The position numbers and the translations under genes were made by a program. The notes below the pieces were generated by a model, which was not told the DNA's origin, searched no databases, and saw only the letters and a list, made by a program, of their open reading frames with translations. From positions 1 through 64,000 of the forward strand of contig NZ_LAVA02000076.1 of assembly GCF_000974985.2 (NCBI RefSeq): a stretch of 64,000 nt of DNA. Direction: 5' to 3'. Shown here piece after piece: positions 10,282 through 18,596 of the stretch (positions are counted from its first letter, which is position 1; each line of letters starts with the position of its first letter). This DNA comes from Streptomyces mangrovisoli (GTDB lineage Bacteria; Actinomycetota; Actinomycetes; Streptomycetales; Streptomycetaceae).

Positions 10282-11826
10282 CTACCCGGACTCCAGCACC
10301 ATGTGCACCGAGCGGCGGCCGTGCCCGTCCGCGGCCACCGCGGGATCGGCGACGCGGCCGTCGACCAGGCAGGACCGCACCCGGCTGCCGCCTCCCGACA
10401 GCGTGATGTCGAGGACCAGGTCCCGGTGGCGCAGTCCGCGCAGGCTCACCTCGCCCCACCCGGCCGGCAGGCACGGCCGCAGCCGTACGGGGTCGGGGGC
10501 GGGGTCCAGCCCGAACAGCCCCTCGTGGACCAGCCGCAGATATCCCGTGGCCGACCAGGTCTGGTCGGGCTGCGAGACGAAGTGCTCCGCCCGGCCGTCG
10601 GCGCCGGTCTGCCAGCCCCCGTCGACCGCGCCGTTCAGGGAGTCGTAGAGCTCGTGGAAACCGCCGCTGCCCGCCACCAGCGCGGCGAGGGTGGTGACCG
10701 AGCGGGCGAAGCAGCCGGTGCGGCCGGTCCGCGCGGCGGCCAGCCCGAACAGGGCGTGGACCACCGGCCACACCATCACGTTGTGCCGGCCCGGCCGGGC
10801 GTCGTCGAAGCGCGGGAAGTGCGGCCAGACGTTCACGATGCCGTACGGCTGCCAGTGCGCGCCGTCGACGAGCCGCCGGGCCCGGTCCTCGTCCGCGACG
10901 CCGCACAGCACGGCGAAGGCCAGCCCCGCGCCCTCCTGCGAGGTGTCGAGCCGGCCGTCGTCGTGGCGCAGATAGGCGTACGTGCCCGCGTCCGGCCGCC
11001 ACAGCCCGTCGTCGATCGCGGTGCGCAGCGCGGCGGCCTCGGCGCGCAGGGTGCCCGCCGGCCGGCCGAGGGCGTCGGCCATGTCGGCGAGGGCGCGATG
11101 GGCGCCGTGGTAGAGGCAGTTGGTGGACAGGCACGACAGCCGGTCCGCGCCCGGGTGGTCGAGCACGAAGGAGGAGCGGACCTCGGGGGAGAAGGGCGGG
11201 CTCGGGTAGCCGGAGATGCCGTCGTTGAGGAAGCCGGGGCCGCGGAACAGCCCGGTGGAGGCGTCGAAGTCGTCGGCGCGGCGGGCCGCGAGGGTGTGCA
11301 CGGCCGTCTCGTACGCCGACGCCAGGAACGACCGGTCGCCGGTGACCCGGTAGTGGTGCCAGGCGGCCGGGATCCACACGACCTGGTCCCACCACTGGTC
11401 GTCCTGCTGGACGATCAGCCCGTCCGGGCCGCGGTCGACCACCGACCACAGGGTGTTGCGACCGAGTCCGGGCGCGAGCAGGCTCACCCCGGCCCACGCG
11501 TTGACGGCCGCGTCGCGGGTCCAGCGCTGCGGCGCGGGATACCCGCCGCCTGCCCGTACGAGCGTGCCGGGCGGGTGACGCAGCAGTCCGGACCGGTCGT
11601 AGACCGCGGGGTCGGCGGCGATGGTGTTCACGCCGAACACGTCGGTGAGCGCGGCGGCGTAGGGCGCGGCGAGACGCGCGTGGACGGCGGGGTCGGTGAA
11701 GCTCAGCACGGGGCCGGGGTACCGCTGCCCGGTCCCCGCCGCCCAGGCCCCGACCGGCGCGGCCGCGCCCAGCGCGGCGGCCACCACGGCCCGCCGCGAC
11801 CACCGTCCCGCGTACGTCACGCGCAC
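10282..11826 (-). CDS. Secreted (alpha/alpha)6 glycoside hydrolase-like protein with Tat signal
   Basis: 514 residues. The N-terminus WSRRAVVAAALGAAAPVGAW is a twin-arginine signal, so the protein is probably exported folded. The body has the recurring Trp-rich helix pairs of six-hairpin glycosidases (GH63/GH78/GH37-like): RWTRDAAVNAWAGV, QQDDQWWDQVVWIPAAWHHY, STGLFRGPGFLNDG, VNVWPHFPRFDD and HFVSQPDQTWSATGYLRLVH, with a C-terminal beta domain (LRPCLPAGWGEVSLRGLRHR). Candidate acids are the Asp of TRDAA and the Glu of HELYDS, but I cannot assign the pair. The substrate may be a plant or microbial oligosaccharide. It lies 58 bases from the ligase gene on the same strand. Confidence 0.8.
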   Translation of the reverse strand: MRVTYAGRWSRRAVVAAALGAAAPVGAWAAGTGQRYPGPVLSFTDPAVHARLAAPYAAALTDVFGVNTIAADPAVYDRSGLLRHPPGTLVRAGGGYPAPQRWTRDAAVNAWAGVSLLAPGLGRNTLWSVVDRGPDGLIVQQDDQWWDQVVWIPAAWHHYRVTGDRSFLASAYETAVHTLAARRADDFDASTGLFRGPGFLNDGISGYPSPPFSPEVRSSFVLDHPGADRLSCLSTNCLYHGAHRALADMADALGRPAGTLRAEAAALRTAIDDGLWRPDAGTYAYLRHDDGRLDTSQEGAGLAFAVLCGVADEDRARRLVDGAHWQPYGIVNVWPHFPRFDDARPGRHNVMVWPVVHALFGLAAARTGRTGCFARSVTTLAALVAGSGGFHELYDSLNGAVDGGWQTGADGRAEHFVSQPDQTWSATGYLRLVHEGLFGLDPAPDPVRLRPCLPAGWGEVSLRGLRHRDLVLDITLSGGGSRVRSCLVDGRVADPAVAADGHGRRSVHMVLESG

Positions 11827-11884
11827 TCCTCCTCGTCGGCGGGGCCATGATGCTCCCTCAACCTGGGCGTGGCGCCGGCCCGCG

Positions 11885-12865
11885 TCAGCCGGGCGGCTCC
11901 GGCAGGTCGGCCGCCGACTCCTCCGGGGTCAGGTCCGGGCGCAGGCGTCGCCAGGACGGCTGTCTGAGCAGGCCGTCCCGGGTGCGCGTGGTGTACGCGA
12001 CCTCGCCGACCAGCCGGGGCAGCACCCAGCGCGCGCCCGCCACGGCCGGGACCGGGGCGAAGGGGCAGACGCCGGTCTCGGCGGCGTGCAGCAGCGCGGC
12101 CAGCTCCGTGCGCTCCGCCTCGCTCCAGCCGGTGCCCACGCCGCCGACGTAGCGCAGCCGGCCGGCCGCGCGCTGGCCCACCAGGACCGCGCCCGGCAGC
12201 CCGGACAGGCGGCCCCGGCCGGGCAGCCAGCCGCCGACGACGACGTCCTCGGTGCGCAGGTTGCGGATCTTGATCCAGGCGCGGGAGCGGACGCCGGGCT
12301 CGTACCCGGAGTCCAGCCGCTTGCACACCAGTCCCTCCAGGCCGTGCTCGCGGGTGGCCCGCAGGGCCTCGGCGCCGTGGCCGACGAGCGCGCCGGGCGT
12401 CGACCAGTGCGGGCCGTCGAGGCCGAGCTCCTCCAGCGCGGCGCGCCGCCGGCCGTAGGGGCGGCGGAGCAGCGCCTCGCCGCCCAGGTGCAGCACGTCG
12501 AACAGCACCAGGTGGACGGGGACCTGTGCTGCGCGGCGGGCGGCCCGGGCGGGGGAGTGGGCGAGGCCCATCCTGCCCTGCAACAGCTGGAAGTCGGCGC
12601 GCCCCTCGGCGTCGACGGCGAGCACCTCGCCGTCCAGGATCGCGGGCGTCGCCCCCAAGGCCGTGCCCAGCGGCGTCAGTTCGGGATAGGCGGCGGTGAT
12701 GTCCGCGCCGGAACGGGCCCGCAGCAGGACGCTGCCGTCGCCGGGCAGATAGACCACCGCCCGCTGGCCGTCCTGCTTGGTCTCGTAGGCCCAGCGGCCG
12801 TCCTGCGCGGGGGGTGGCAGGGGGCCGGGGGTGGCGAGCATGGGGGCGATCATCGGCAGGTCCAT
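11885..12865 (-). CDS. ATP-dependent DNA ligase (LigC/LigD ligase-domain type)
   Basis: 326-residue stand-alone ligase that seals nicks using ATP. The adenylation motif is YETKQDGQRAVVY (K of KxDG), followed by ARSGADITAAYPEL, AILDGEVLAVDAEG (motif III), LVLFDVLHLGG, GLEGLVCKRLDSGYEPG (motif IV) and SRAWIKIRN (motif V). A C-terminal OB domain (VVVGGWLPGRG through LRYVGGVGTGW) completes the enzyme. There is no polymerase or nuclease domain and no Ku gene beside it, so it is a LigC-type or orphan ligase rather than full LigD. The ATG at 12865 is chosen because the protein begins at the family N-terminus MIAPMLAT; upstream sequence in the frame is non-coding repeat. Confidence 0.9.
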   Translation of the reverse strand: MDLPMIAPMLATPGPLPPPAQDGRWAYETKQDGQRAVVYLPGDGSVLLRARSGADITAAYPELTPLGTALGATPAILDGEVLAVDAEGRADFQLLQGRMGLAHSPARAARRAAQVPVHLVLFDVLHLGGEALLRRPYGRRRAALEELGLDGPHWSTPGALVGHGAEALRATREHGLEGLVCKRLDSGYEPGVRSRAWIKIRNLRTEDVVVGGWLPGRGRLSGLPGAVLVGQRAAGRLRYVGGVGTGWSEAERTELAALLHAAETGVCPFAPVPAVAGARWVLPRLVGEVAYTTRTRDGLLRQPSWRRLRPDLTPEESAADLPEPPG

Positions 12866-12986
12866 GGCAAAGGTGTGACCGGGTTGCCGCGGATCACTCG
12901 GTCCGGCGCGGGGGTTCGCCTGAACGGGGTCCCGCGTGGGACTCGGCCCGGGCGGGGCTCGGCCCGCGTGGGGGTCGTGCCGCCGT

Positions 12987-13218
12987 GCGGGTGCGTGGTG
13001 GTTGCTCGCGCGGTTCCTCGCGCCCCTTGGGGGGTTGGGGGTCGGTGCCCCGTTAGGGGCGCGGGGAACTGCGCGCTCGGCCCCCACCGGCCGGTGGTTG
13101 TGCACGTGCGGGTGCGTCGTGGTTGCTCGCGCAGTCCCTCGCGCCCCTGGGAGGGGTTGGGGGTGGGCGCCCGTCAGGGGCGCGGGGAACTGCGCGATGG
13201 GGCCCCACCGGCCGGTGG
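12987..13218. repeat. 121-bp tandem duplication, each copy carrying a REP-like palindrome
   Basis: Two copies with a 121-base period lie in the 380-base gap between the ligase and MFS genes. Each holds an inverted repeat (13007-13075 and 13128-13196) of the type CGCGCAGTTCC...CGCGCCCCT / AGGGGCGCGGGGAACTGCGC, then the 14-base palindrome CCACCGGCCGGTGG (13084-13097 and 13205-13218). It is the same family as the copy after glgX at 3.9 kb. The copies may end transcription from the MFS gene on the minus strand. Nothing else is visible in this gap. Confidence 0.8.
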
Positions 13219-13245
13219 CCGTGCGGGGCCCGGGGCTGGACGAGG

Positions 13246-14721
13246 TCAGGCGACCGGGGCCGTCTTCGGCTCGGGCGCCGGCTCGCTGGGCACGGCCGCG
13301 GCATCGGCACGGCGCGCCGGCAGGAAGGACGCGAGGACGAGCGCGAGCAGCGCCGCACCCCCGCCGACCGCCATGACCGTCTTGAAGCCGTTCTCCGAGG
13401 GCAGCGACTGACCACCGAGGTTCATGGTCATCTGCGCCAGGATCACCCCGGCCACCGCGCTCGCCACCGACGTGCCGATGGACCGCATCAGCGTGTTCAG
13501 GCTGTTCGCCGCGGCCGTCTCGGACGGGTCGACGGCGCCCATGATCAGCGCCGGCATGGCACCGTACGCGAAGCCGACGCCCGCGCCGATGATGCAGGCG
13601 CACAGCATCAACTGCCACACCTCGGACATCAGCACGATGTTCAGCCCGTAGCCCACCGCCACGATCAGCGCGCCGATCATGAGCGTGACCTTCGGGCCCC
13701 GCGACTTGGTGACGGCCGCCGACAGCGGCGCGAACGCCATCATCACCAGGCCCTGCGGGGCCATGATCAGGCCGGCGCTCAGCATGGAGCGGCCGAGGCC
13801 GTAGCCGGTCTGGGTGGGCAGTTCGAGCAGCTGCGGCATCACCAGCGACATCGCGAACATCGAGAAGCCGAGCGCGATCGAGGCGAGGTTGGTGAACAGC
13901 ACCTGCCGGCGCGCCGTGGTCCGCAGGTCCACCAGCGAGTCGGAGGTGCGCAGTTCGAAGACGCCCCACGCGACGAGCACGATCACCGCGGCCGCGAACA
14001 GGCCGAGCGTCGTCCCGCTGCCCCAGCCCCAGTCCGCGCCCTTGGAGACGGCGAGCAGCAGCGAGACCAGACCCGCCGCGAGGCCGATCGCGCCGACCAC
14101 GTCGAAGCGGCCGCCGCTGCGCACCGCGGACTCGGGCACCAGCACGAACACGGCGACGAGGGCGACGAGGCCGAGCGCCGCCGCGGTCCAGAACAGCCCG
14201 TGCCACTCGAAGTGGTCCGCGATGAAGGCCGCCGCGGGCAGGCCCATCGCGCCGCCGACGCCGAGCGAGGCGCTCATCAGGGCGGTGGCGCCGGGCAGCC
14301 GCTCGACGGGCAGCTCGTCGCGCATGATGCTGATGCCCAGCGGGATGGTCGAGGCGGAGAGGCCCTGCAGCGCGCGGCCGATGATCAGCGGCGTGATCGA
14401 GTCGCTGAGCGCGCACACCGTCGAGCCGACGACCAGCAGCACGATGCTGAACAGCAGCATCCGGCGCTTGCCGAACATGTCCCCGAGCCGCCCCGCGACC
14501 GGGGTGACGACGGCACCGGCGAGCAGCGTCGCGGTCACCGCCCACGCGGTGTCGGAGGACGGCGCGTTCAGGTACGTCGGCAGCTCCGGGATGATCGGGA
14601 TGATCAGCGTCTGCATCAGCGAGACGACGATGCCGGACAGGGCCAGCACCGCCACCACGGCGTTCGGCCGGGGCGCTACGGCGCCCGGGGCCTCGTCGGG
14701 TCTGGTGACGGCGTCGGACAT
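13246..14721 (-). CDS. MFS drug-type exporter, 14-TM DHA2 (EmrB/QacA-like)
   Basis: 491-residue proton antiporter of the inner membrane. After a short polar N-terminus the first helix is VVAVLALSGIVVSLMQTLII, then the motif-A loop GRLGDMFGKRRMLL and motif C region in ALMSASLGVGGAMGLPAAAF. Roughly 14 hydrophobic spans can be counted to LALVLASFLPARR, as in the DHA2 family. I chose the ATG at 14721 (MSDAVTRPDEAPG) because GGAGG precedes it; the 21 extra upstream residues (MFLRPVPLFLLVP) lack an RBS. Divergent from a TetR gene, which probably represses it. Substrate unknown. Confidence 0.92.
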   Translation of the reverse strand: MSDAVTRPDEAPGAVAPRPNAVVAVLALSGIVVSLMQTLIIPIIPELPTYLNAPSSDTAWAVTATLLAGAVVTPVAGRLGDMFGKRRMLLFSIVLLVVGSTVCALSDSITPLIIGRALQGLSASTIPLGISIMRDELPVERLPGATALMSASLGVGGAMGLPAAAFIADHFEWHGLFWTAAALGLVALVAVFVLVPESAVRSGGRFDVVGAIGLAAGLVSLLLAVSKGADWGWGSGTTLGLFAAAVIVLVAWGVFELRTSDSLVDLRTTARRQVLFTNLASIALGFSMFAMSLVMPQLLELPTQTGYGLGRSMLSAGLIMAPQGLVMMAFAPLSAAVTKSRGPKVTLMIGALIVAVGYGLNIVLMSEVWQLMLCACIIGAGVGFAYGAMPALIMGAVDPSETAAANSLNTLMRSIGTSVASAVAGVILAQMTMNLGGQSLPSENGFKTVMAVGGGAALLALVLASFLPARRADAAAVPSEPAPEPKTAPVA

Positions 14722-14810
14722 GGCGGACCTCCGGAGACTCGGAACAGGAACCAGGAGAAACAACGGAACAGGACGGAGAAACAAGCGGCGGGCGCTCTCG
14801 CACCCACTTT

Positions 14811-14830
14811 TAAGTCAACTGCTTGACTTA
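14811..14830. promoter_or_regulatory. Perfect palindrome between the MFS exporter and TetR genes (candidate operator)
   Basis: TAAGTCAA-CTGC-TTGACTTA: two perfect 8-base arms around four bases, 90 bases upstream of the MFS start and 190 upstream of the TetR start. It is AT-rich against a GC-rich background and holds TTGACT on either strand. This is typical of a TetR operator controlling a divergent exporter; binding is inferred. Confidence 0.65.
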
Positions 14831-15021
14831 CTGTACGGTGCCGGTCGGGCCCCGCACACGGCACCCTCCCCGGCACCTCGCCCGGGGCCGTCGAGCTGCG
14901 GACCCGGCCGGGGGACGTAGGCTTTTCCCCCGCTGGACCCCGGCGCACCGGCCGGGGACCTGCGACGGCTCGCGGGACCGGCCTTCGCAGGGCGGAGCGC
15001 GGTCCCGGTGCGGTGGTGATC

Positions 15022-15672
15022 ATGACGAGCAGGTCGGCGCGGGCCGAGCAGGTGCACGCGACGCGGGAACTCATCCTGACCGCGGCGGAGCGGCTGTTCG
15101 CCGAGCGGGGCGTGCACATGGTCTCCAACCGCCAGGTCAGCGAGGCCGCCGGCCAGGGCAACAACGCCGCCGTCGGCTACCACTTCGGCACCAAGGCCGA
15201 CCTGGTCCGGGCCATCGTCCGCCGGCACGCGGGGCCCATCGAGGAGATCCGTGTCCGGCTGGTGGCCGGCGTCGGCCCCGACGCCGGTGTGCGCGACTGG
15301 GTGGACTGCCTGGTGCGGCCGATCCCCGCGCACCTGGCCGACCTGGACGGTCCCACCTGGTACGCGCGGTTCTGCGCCCAGGTGATGACCGACCCGGCCA
15401 TGTACGAGATCATGGTCGAGGAGTCCCTGACCTCGCCCACCTTGCGGCAGGCCATCGAGGGGCTGAACCGGCAGCTGTCGGCCCTGCCCGCCGAGGTCCG
15501 GGCCGAACGGGGCGCCATGGCGCGCGAGTTGATCCTGCACATCTGCGCCGAGCGCGAGCGCGCACTGGCCGACGGCGTCCCCACCTACCGGGCCACCTGG
15601 CACGACGCGGCCACCGGTCTGGTCGACGCCCTCGTCGGCGTCTGGCTGGCCCCGGTCACCCCCACGCCCTGA
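15022..15672 (+). CDS. TetR-family transcriptional regulator
   Basis: 216-residue repressor. The N-terminal helix-turn-helix reads ATRELILTAAERLFAERGVH, then VSNRQVSEAAGQGNNAAVGY and HFGTKADLVRAIVRRH, which is the canonical TetR order. The remaining three quarters is a helical ligand-binding domain with several Trp and Met residues suitable for a hydrophobic ligand (GPTWYARFCAQVMTDPAMYE). ATG 15022 or GTG 15013 could start it; neither has a strong RBS and I prefer the ATG. It faces the MFS exporter across a 300-base gap with a perfect palindrome, so it most likely controls that exporter and itself. Confidence 0.9.
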   Translation: MTSRSARAEQVHATRELILTAAERLFAERGVHMVSNRQVSEAAGQGNNAAVGYHFGTKADLVRAIVRRHAGPIEEIRVRLVAGVGPDAGVRDWVDCLVRPIPAHLADLDGPTWYARFCAQVMTDPAMYEIMVEESLTSPTLRQAIEGLNRQLSALPAEVRAERGAMARELILHICAERERALADGVPTYRATWHDAATGLVDALVGVWLAPVTPTP

Positions 15673-15724
15673 CACCCGCCCCCGCCGCACCCCCCGGCCG
15701 ACCGCGGATCACCACGTCACCGGT

Positions 15725-16765
15725 TCACCCCTCGAAGGTGACGATCACCTTCTCCGCCGCCCCCGGCGTGCGCGCCAGTTCGAAGGCGCGGTCGGCCTCC
15801 TCGAACGGGACCCGGTGGCTGATCAGCTGGGCGAACCGCTCGTGGTGTTCGGCGAGTTCGGGGGTGACCTCGAAGATCTCCGTCGGGTAGCCCTGCGAGG
15901 CGATCAGGGTCAGCTCGCTGCGGAGCATCCCGCCGAGGTCGATCTCGCCCTTCTTCTGGACGGCGACCATGACCAGCTTGGCGTGCCACTTCGCGTTCGC
16001 CACCACGGCTTCGAAGACGGCCGGCGCCCCGGCCGCGTCGATGTAGATGTCGGTGCCCGCGCGGGGCTGGCCGAGCGCGTTGGCCGCCTCGCCGTGCAGT
16101 TCGGTCAGGCGCGCGGTGACGTCCTCCGTCGCCGAGTCGAGCACCGCGTCCGCGCCGACCGCGAGCGCCTTCTCCAGTCGGGAGGCGATGACGTCGGCCA
16201 CCACCACGTGCTTCACCCCGCGCAGCTTCAGCCAGATCGCGACGCCGAGGCCGATGGGACCGGCGCCGAAGACGACGACCTTGTCGTCCGGACCCGCCCC
16301 GGAGCGGTTGACGGCGTGCCGGGAGACGGCCATGGGCTCGTTGAGGGCGGCCACGTCGAAGGGGACGGTGTCCGGGAACACCGCGAGGCTCCTGCCCGAC
16401 TCGGCCTTCTCGACGAGCAGGTACTCGCTCATGCCGCCGTAGCGGCCGCCGCAGCCGATGATGCCGGTGGAGGCGGCCTGCGGGTTGACCACCACGCGAT
16501 CACCGGGCTTGAGCGCGGTGACGGCGGAGCCCACCTCGACGATCTCGCCCGCCGGTTCGTGGCCGAGCGGGACCGGGACCAGCTCGCCGCCGAGGTGGCC
16601 GCGCGCGGGCATGCCGCCCATGTGCAGGAAGGTGACGTCGGTGCCGCAGATGCCGCAGGCGCGGACGCCCACCAGGACGTCCTCGGGGCCCGGCGCCGGC
16701 CGCTCGACGTCCACGGTCTCCACCCCGCCGGCGCCGGCGGTGCGCACGGACTTCATCGTGGTCAT
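15725..16765 (-). CDS. Zinc-dependent medium-chain alcohol/sorbitol-type dehydrogenase
   Basis: 346-residue NAD(P)-dependent dehydrogenase. Zinc ligands are in RACGICGTDVTF and PLGHEPAGEIVEVG (catalytic Cys, His, Glu); the nucleotide fold is VVFGAGPIGLGVAIWLKLRG. The usual four-Cys structural zinc lobe is replaced by NPQAASTGIIGCGGRYGGMS, so structural zinc is probably absent. ATG 16765 is chosen at the family N-terminus. It is divergent from the GntR/gal genes and has a good promoter with two copies of a TTGCSTKACTCAAG motif. It may oxidise an alcohol that feeds the catabolic island, but a link is only positional. Substrate unknown. Confidence 0.88.
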   Translation of the reverse strand: MTTMKSVRTAGAGGVETVDVERPAPGPEDVLVGVRACGICGTDVTFLHMGGMPARGHLGGELVPVPLGHEPAGEIVEVGSAVTALKPGDRVVVNPQAASTGIIGCGGRYGGMSEYLLVEKAESGRSLAVFPDTVPFDVAALNEPMAVSRHAVNRSGAGPDDKVVVFGAGPIGLGVAIWLKLRGVKHVVVADVIASRLEKALAVGADAVLDSATEDVTARLTELHGEAANALGQPRAGTDIYIDAAGAPAVFEAVVANAKWHAKLVMVAVQKKGEIDLGGMLRSELTLIASQGYPTEIFEVTPELAEHHERFAQLISHRVPFEEADRAFELARTPGAAEKVIVTFEG

Positions 16766-16782
16766 GAGGGGCTCTCTTTCTG

Positions 16783-16862
16783 GCGGCTTCCAGCGGCTTG
16801 CGGTGTCTTCCACCAGCTTCCAGCGGCTTCCAGCAGCTTCCAGCGGCTGCAAGCGGCTTCTC
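16783..16862. repeat. Short tandem repeat (cttccagcgg-like, about 10 bp) in the leader of the dehydrogenase gene
   Basis: Seven or eight degenerate copies of a 10-base unit (cttccagcgg / cttccagcag / cttccaccag) lie immediately upstream of the minus-strand start. On the transcript it would form a long C/G-poor repeat 5' leader. No coding role. It may be slippage or a translational control element. Confidence 0.75.
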
Positions 16863-16892
16863 GCGGCGGCGTCCGGCCCGGGGAAGGGTTTG

Positions 16893-16934
16893 CTTGAGTC
16901 AGGCAAACATATGGGACTTACTTGAGTAACGCAA
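16893..16934 (-). promoter_or_regulatory. Promoter and two direct operator-like repeats of the dehydrogenase gene
   Basis: On the minus strand, -35 TTGCGT (16934-16929) and -10 TATGTT (16911-16906) are separated by 17 bases. A 14-base motif overlaps the -35 (TTGCGTTACTCAAG) and recurs just downstream of the -10 (TTGCCTGACTCAAG), with centres 28 bases apart. The core is an imperfect palindrome, TTGAGTNACGCAA. The same motif occurs before the MarR gene at 58.73 kb. Probably a repressor site; regulator unknown. Confidence 0.55.
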
Positions 16935-17030
16935 GGGAATCCCCTGCCCGGCGCGCGGAACGAGAGGATCACCTCCATCGTCATGACGGTCGTAACGCCG
17001 CGGCCCCCTGCGGGCAATACGGCGGACAAA

Positions 17031-17063
17031 ATTGTTGACAATCTTGTTTGGCTAGATTTAGGT
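17031..17063 (+). promoter_or_regulatory. Promoter with overlapping GTTNAC palindrome before the GntR gene
   Basis: -35 TTGACA (17035-17040), 17-base spacer, -10 TTAGGT (17058-17063). The -35 is embedded in ATTGT-TG-ACAAT (17031-17042), a perfect 5+2+5 palindrome with the GTNNAC core expected for FadR-type GntR regulators. The same core stands before the MFS transporter (21509). Autoregulation is inferred. Confidence 0.6.
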
Positions 17064-17092
17064 TCGACAGGCACTCACTCAGGGAGGGCGCA

Positions 17093-17743
17093 ATGCCTCA
17101 GGAAGCCCGTCCGAGCACCGGGGAGCAGGCCAAGCAGCACGCGCTCGCGCAGCTGCGGCTCGCGATCCTGCACGGCGAGATGGCACCGGCGCAGCGGCTG
17201 GTGGAGAACGAGCTCGCCGAGCAGTTCGGTGTGACGCGGGCGAGCATCCGGGCCGCGCTGATCGATCTCGCGGCCGAGGGGCTCGTCGAGCGGATCCGCA
17301 ACCGCGGCTCGCGCGTGCGGGTGGTGACCGTGGAGGAAGCGGTCGCCATCACCGAGTGCCGCATGGTCCTCGAAGGGCTGTGCGCGGCCAAGGCGGCCGT
17401 GAAGGCCACCGACGAGGAGCTGACCGAACTCGCCGACCTCGGCGCCGCCATGAGGAAGGCGGTCGCGGACGGCGAGCCGGTGACCTACTCGGAGCTGAAC
17501 CACGGACTGCACGACCGCATCCGGGAGATCTCCGGCCAGCAGACGGCCGTGGAACTGCTGGAGCGGCTCAATGCCCAACTGGTGCGACACCGCTTCCAGT
17601 TGGCGCTTCGGCCGGGGCGCCCCCAGCAATCCCTGAACGAGCATCTGGCGATGATCGAGGCGATCACGGCCAGGGACCCGCAGGCGGCCGAGGCGGCCGT
17701 CCGCGCCCACCTCACCAGCGTGATCGAGGCGCTGCGCGACTGA
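17093..17743 (+). CDS. GntR-family (FadR/FCD) transcriptional regulator of the catabolic island
   Basis: 216-residue regulator. Winged-helix N-terminus: ALAQLRLAILHGEMAPAQRL, VENELAEQFGVTRASIRAAL and GLVERIRNRGSRVRVVT. The C-terminal FCD domain has the metal-site residues spread over EELTELADLG, SELNHGLHDRIREIS (the -NxxFH- position reads NHGLH) and LNEHLAMIEAI, ending with RAHLTSVIEAL; such domains bind carboxylates with a metal. I chose ATG 17093 since GGGAGGG lies five bases upstream and the promoter begins just before it. It heads the gal genes and shares its operator type with the MFS gene. Inducer probably an aromatic acid or pathway intermediate. Confidence 0.92.
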   Translation: MPQEARPSTGEQAKQHALAQLRLAILHGEMAPAQRLVENELAEQFGVTRASIRAALIDLAAEGLVERIRNRGSRVRVVTVEEAVAITECRMVLEGLCAAKAAVKATDEELTELADLGAAMRKAVADGEPVTYSELNHGLHDRIREISGQQTAVELLERLNAQLVRHRFQLALRPGRPQQSLNEHLAMIEAITARDPQAAEAAVRAHLTSVIEALRD

Positions 17744-17804
17744 GCCGCGCCGCGCGCACGCGCGAGGGGGCGGGCTCACACCTGTCCACAAGGAGACCCA
17801 CGTA

Positions 17805-18596
17805 ATGACCGACGCGCACGCGCCTTCCCCCGCACCCTCGGCCTCGTCCGGGCAGGGGGAAGCGCCGTCCACACCGCGTTCCACCCTTGTCGTCACCGCG
17901 CACGCGGGGGACTTCGTGTGGCGGGCCGGCGGCGCCATCGCCCTGGCCGCCTCCCGGGGCGAGAAGGTCACCATCGCCTGCCTGACCTTCGGCGAGCGCG
18001 GCGAGTCCGCCAAGGCGTGGCGCGAGGGCAGGAAGCTCGACGAGATCAAGGCGATACGCCGGGACGAGGCCGAGCGCGCCGCGGCCACCCTCGGCGCGGA
18101 GGTCCGCTTCTTCGACGCCGGGGACTACCCGCTCGTCGCCACCGCCGAGCTCACCGACCTGCTGGTCGCCGTCTACCGCGCGACGCAGCCCGACGTCGTC
18201 CTGACCCACCCGGTCGAGGACCCGTACAACGGCGACCACCCGGCGGCCAACCGCATGGCCCTGGAGGCCCGCGTGCTGGCGCAGGCGATCGGCTACCCGG
18301 GCGAGGGGGACATCATCGGCGCCCCGCCGGTCTTCTACTTCGAGCCGCACCAGCCCGAGATGAGCGGCTTCAAGCCCGAGGTGCTGCTCGACATCACCGA
18401 GGTCTGGGAGACCAAGCGCAAGGCCATGGAGTGCCTGGGCGCCCAGCAGCACCTGTGGGACTACTACACCGACCTCGCCGTCCGCCGCGGCGTCCAGCTC
18501 AAGCGCAACGCCGGCCCCAACCTGGGCCTGGCCCACAAGACGATGGCCGAGGCGTACATGCGCCCCTACCCGCAGATCGCGAAGGAGCTGGCATGA
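17805..18596 (+). CDS. galB: 4-oxalomesaconate hydratase (PIG-L/LmbE family)
   Basis: GalB hydrates 4-oxalomesaconate to 4-carboxy-4-hydroxy-2-oxoadipate in the gallate and protocatechuate 4,5-cleavage pathways. The 263 residues match what I recall of Pseudomonas GalB along the whole length: TAHAGDFVWRAGGAIALAAS (in place of the PIG-L HPDDE), LTFGERGESAKAWREG, EVRFFDAGDYPL, LTHPVEDPYNGDHPAANRMA with metal-binding His residues, PPVFYFEPHQPEMSGFKPE and GAQQHLWDYYT. AGGAGA precedes the ATG. It overlaps galC by four bases. The N-terminal 20 residues (Ala/Pro/Ser) are an extension. One of the firmest calls in the island. Confidence 0.92.
   Translation: MTDAHAPSPAPSASSGQGEAPSTPRSTLVVTAHAGDFVWRAGGAIALAASRGEKVTIACLTFGERGESAKAWREGRKLDEIKAIRRDEAERAAATLGAEVRFFDAGDYPLVATAELTDLLVAVYRATQPDVVLTHPVEDPYNGDHPAANRMALEARVLAQAIGYPGEGDIIGAPPVFYFEPHQPEMSGFKPEVLLDITEVWETKRKAMECLGAQQHLWDYYTDLAVRRGVQLKRNAGPNLGLAHKTMAEAYMRPYPQIAKELA

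Noticed and set aside
11885..14803. One very long open frame joining the DNA ligase, the intergenic repeats and an antisense copy of the MFS gene
   Set aside because: High GC leaves frames open. The upper part is the shadow of the MFS gene and the middle is repeat DNA. The ligase begins at its family N-terminus at 12865.
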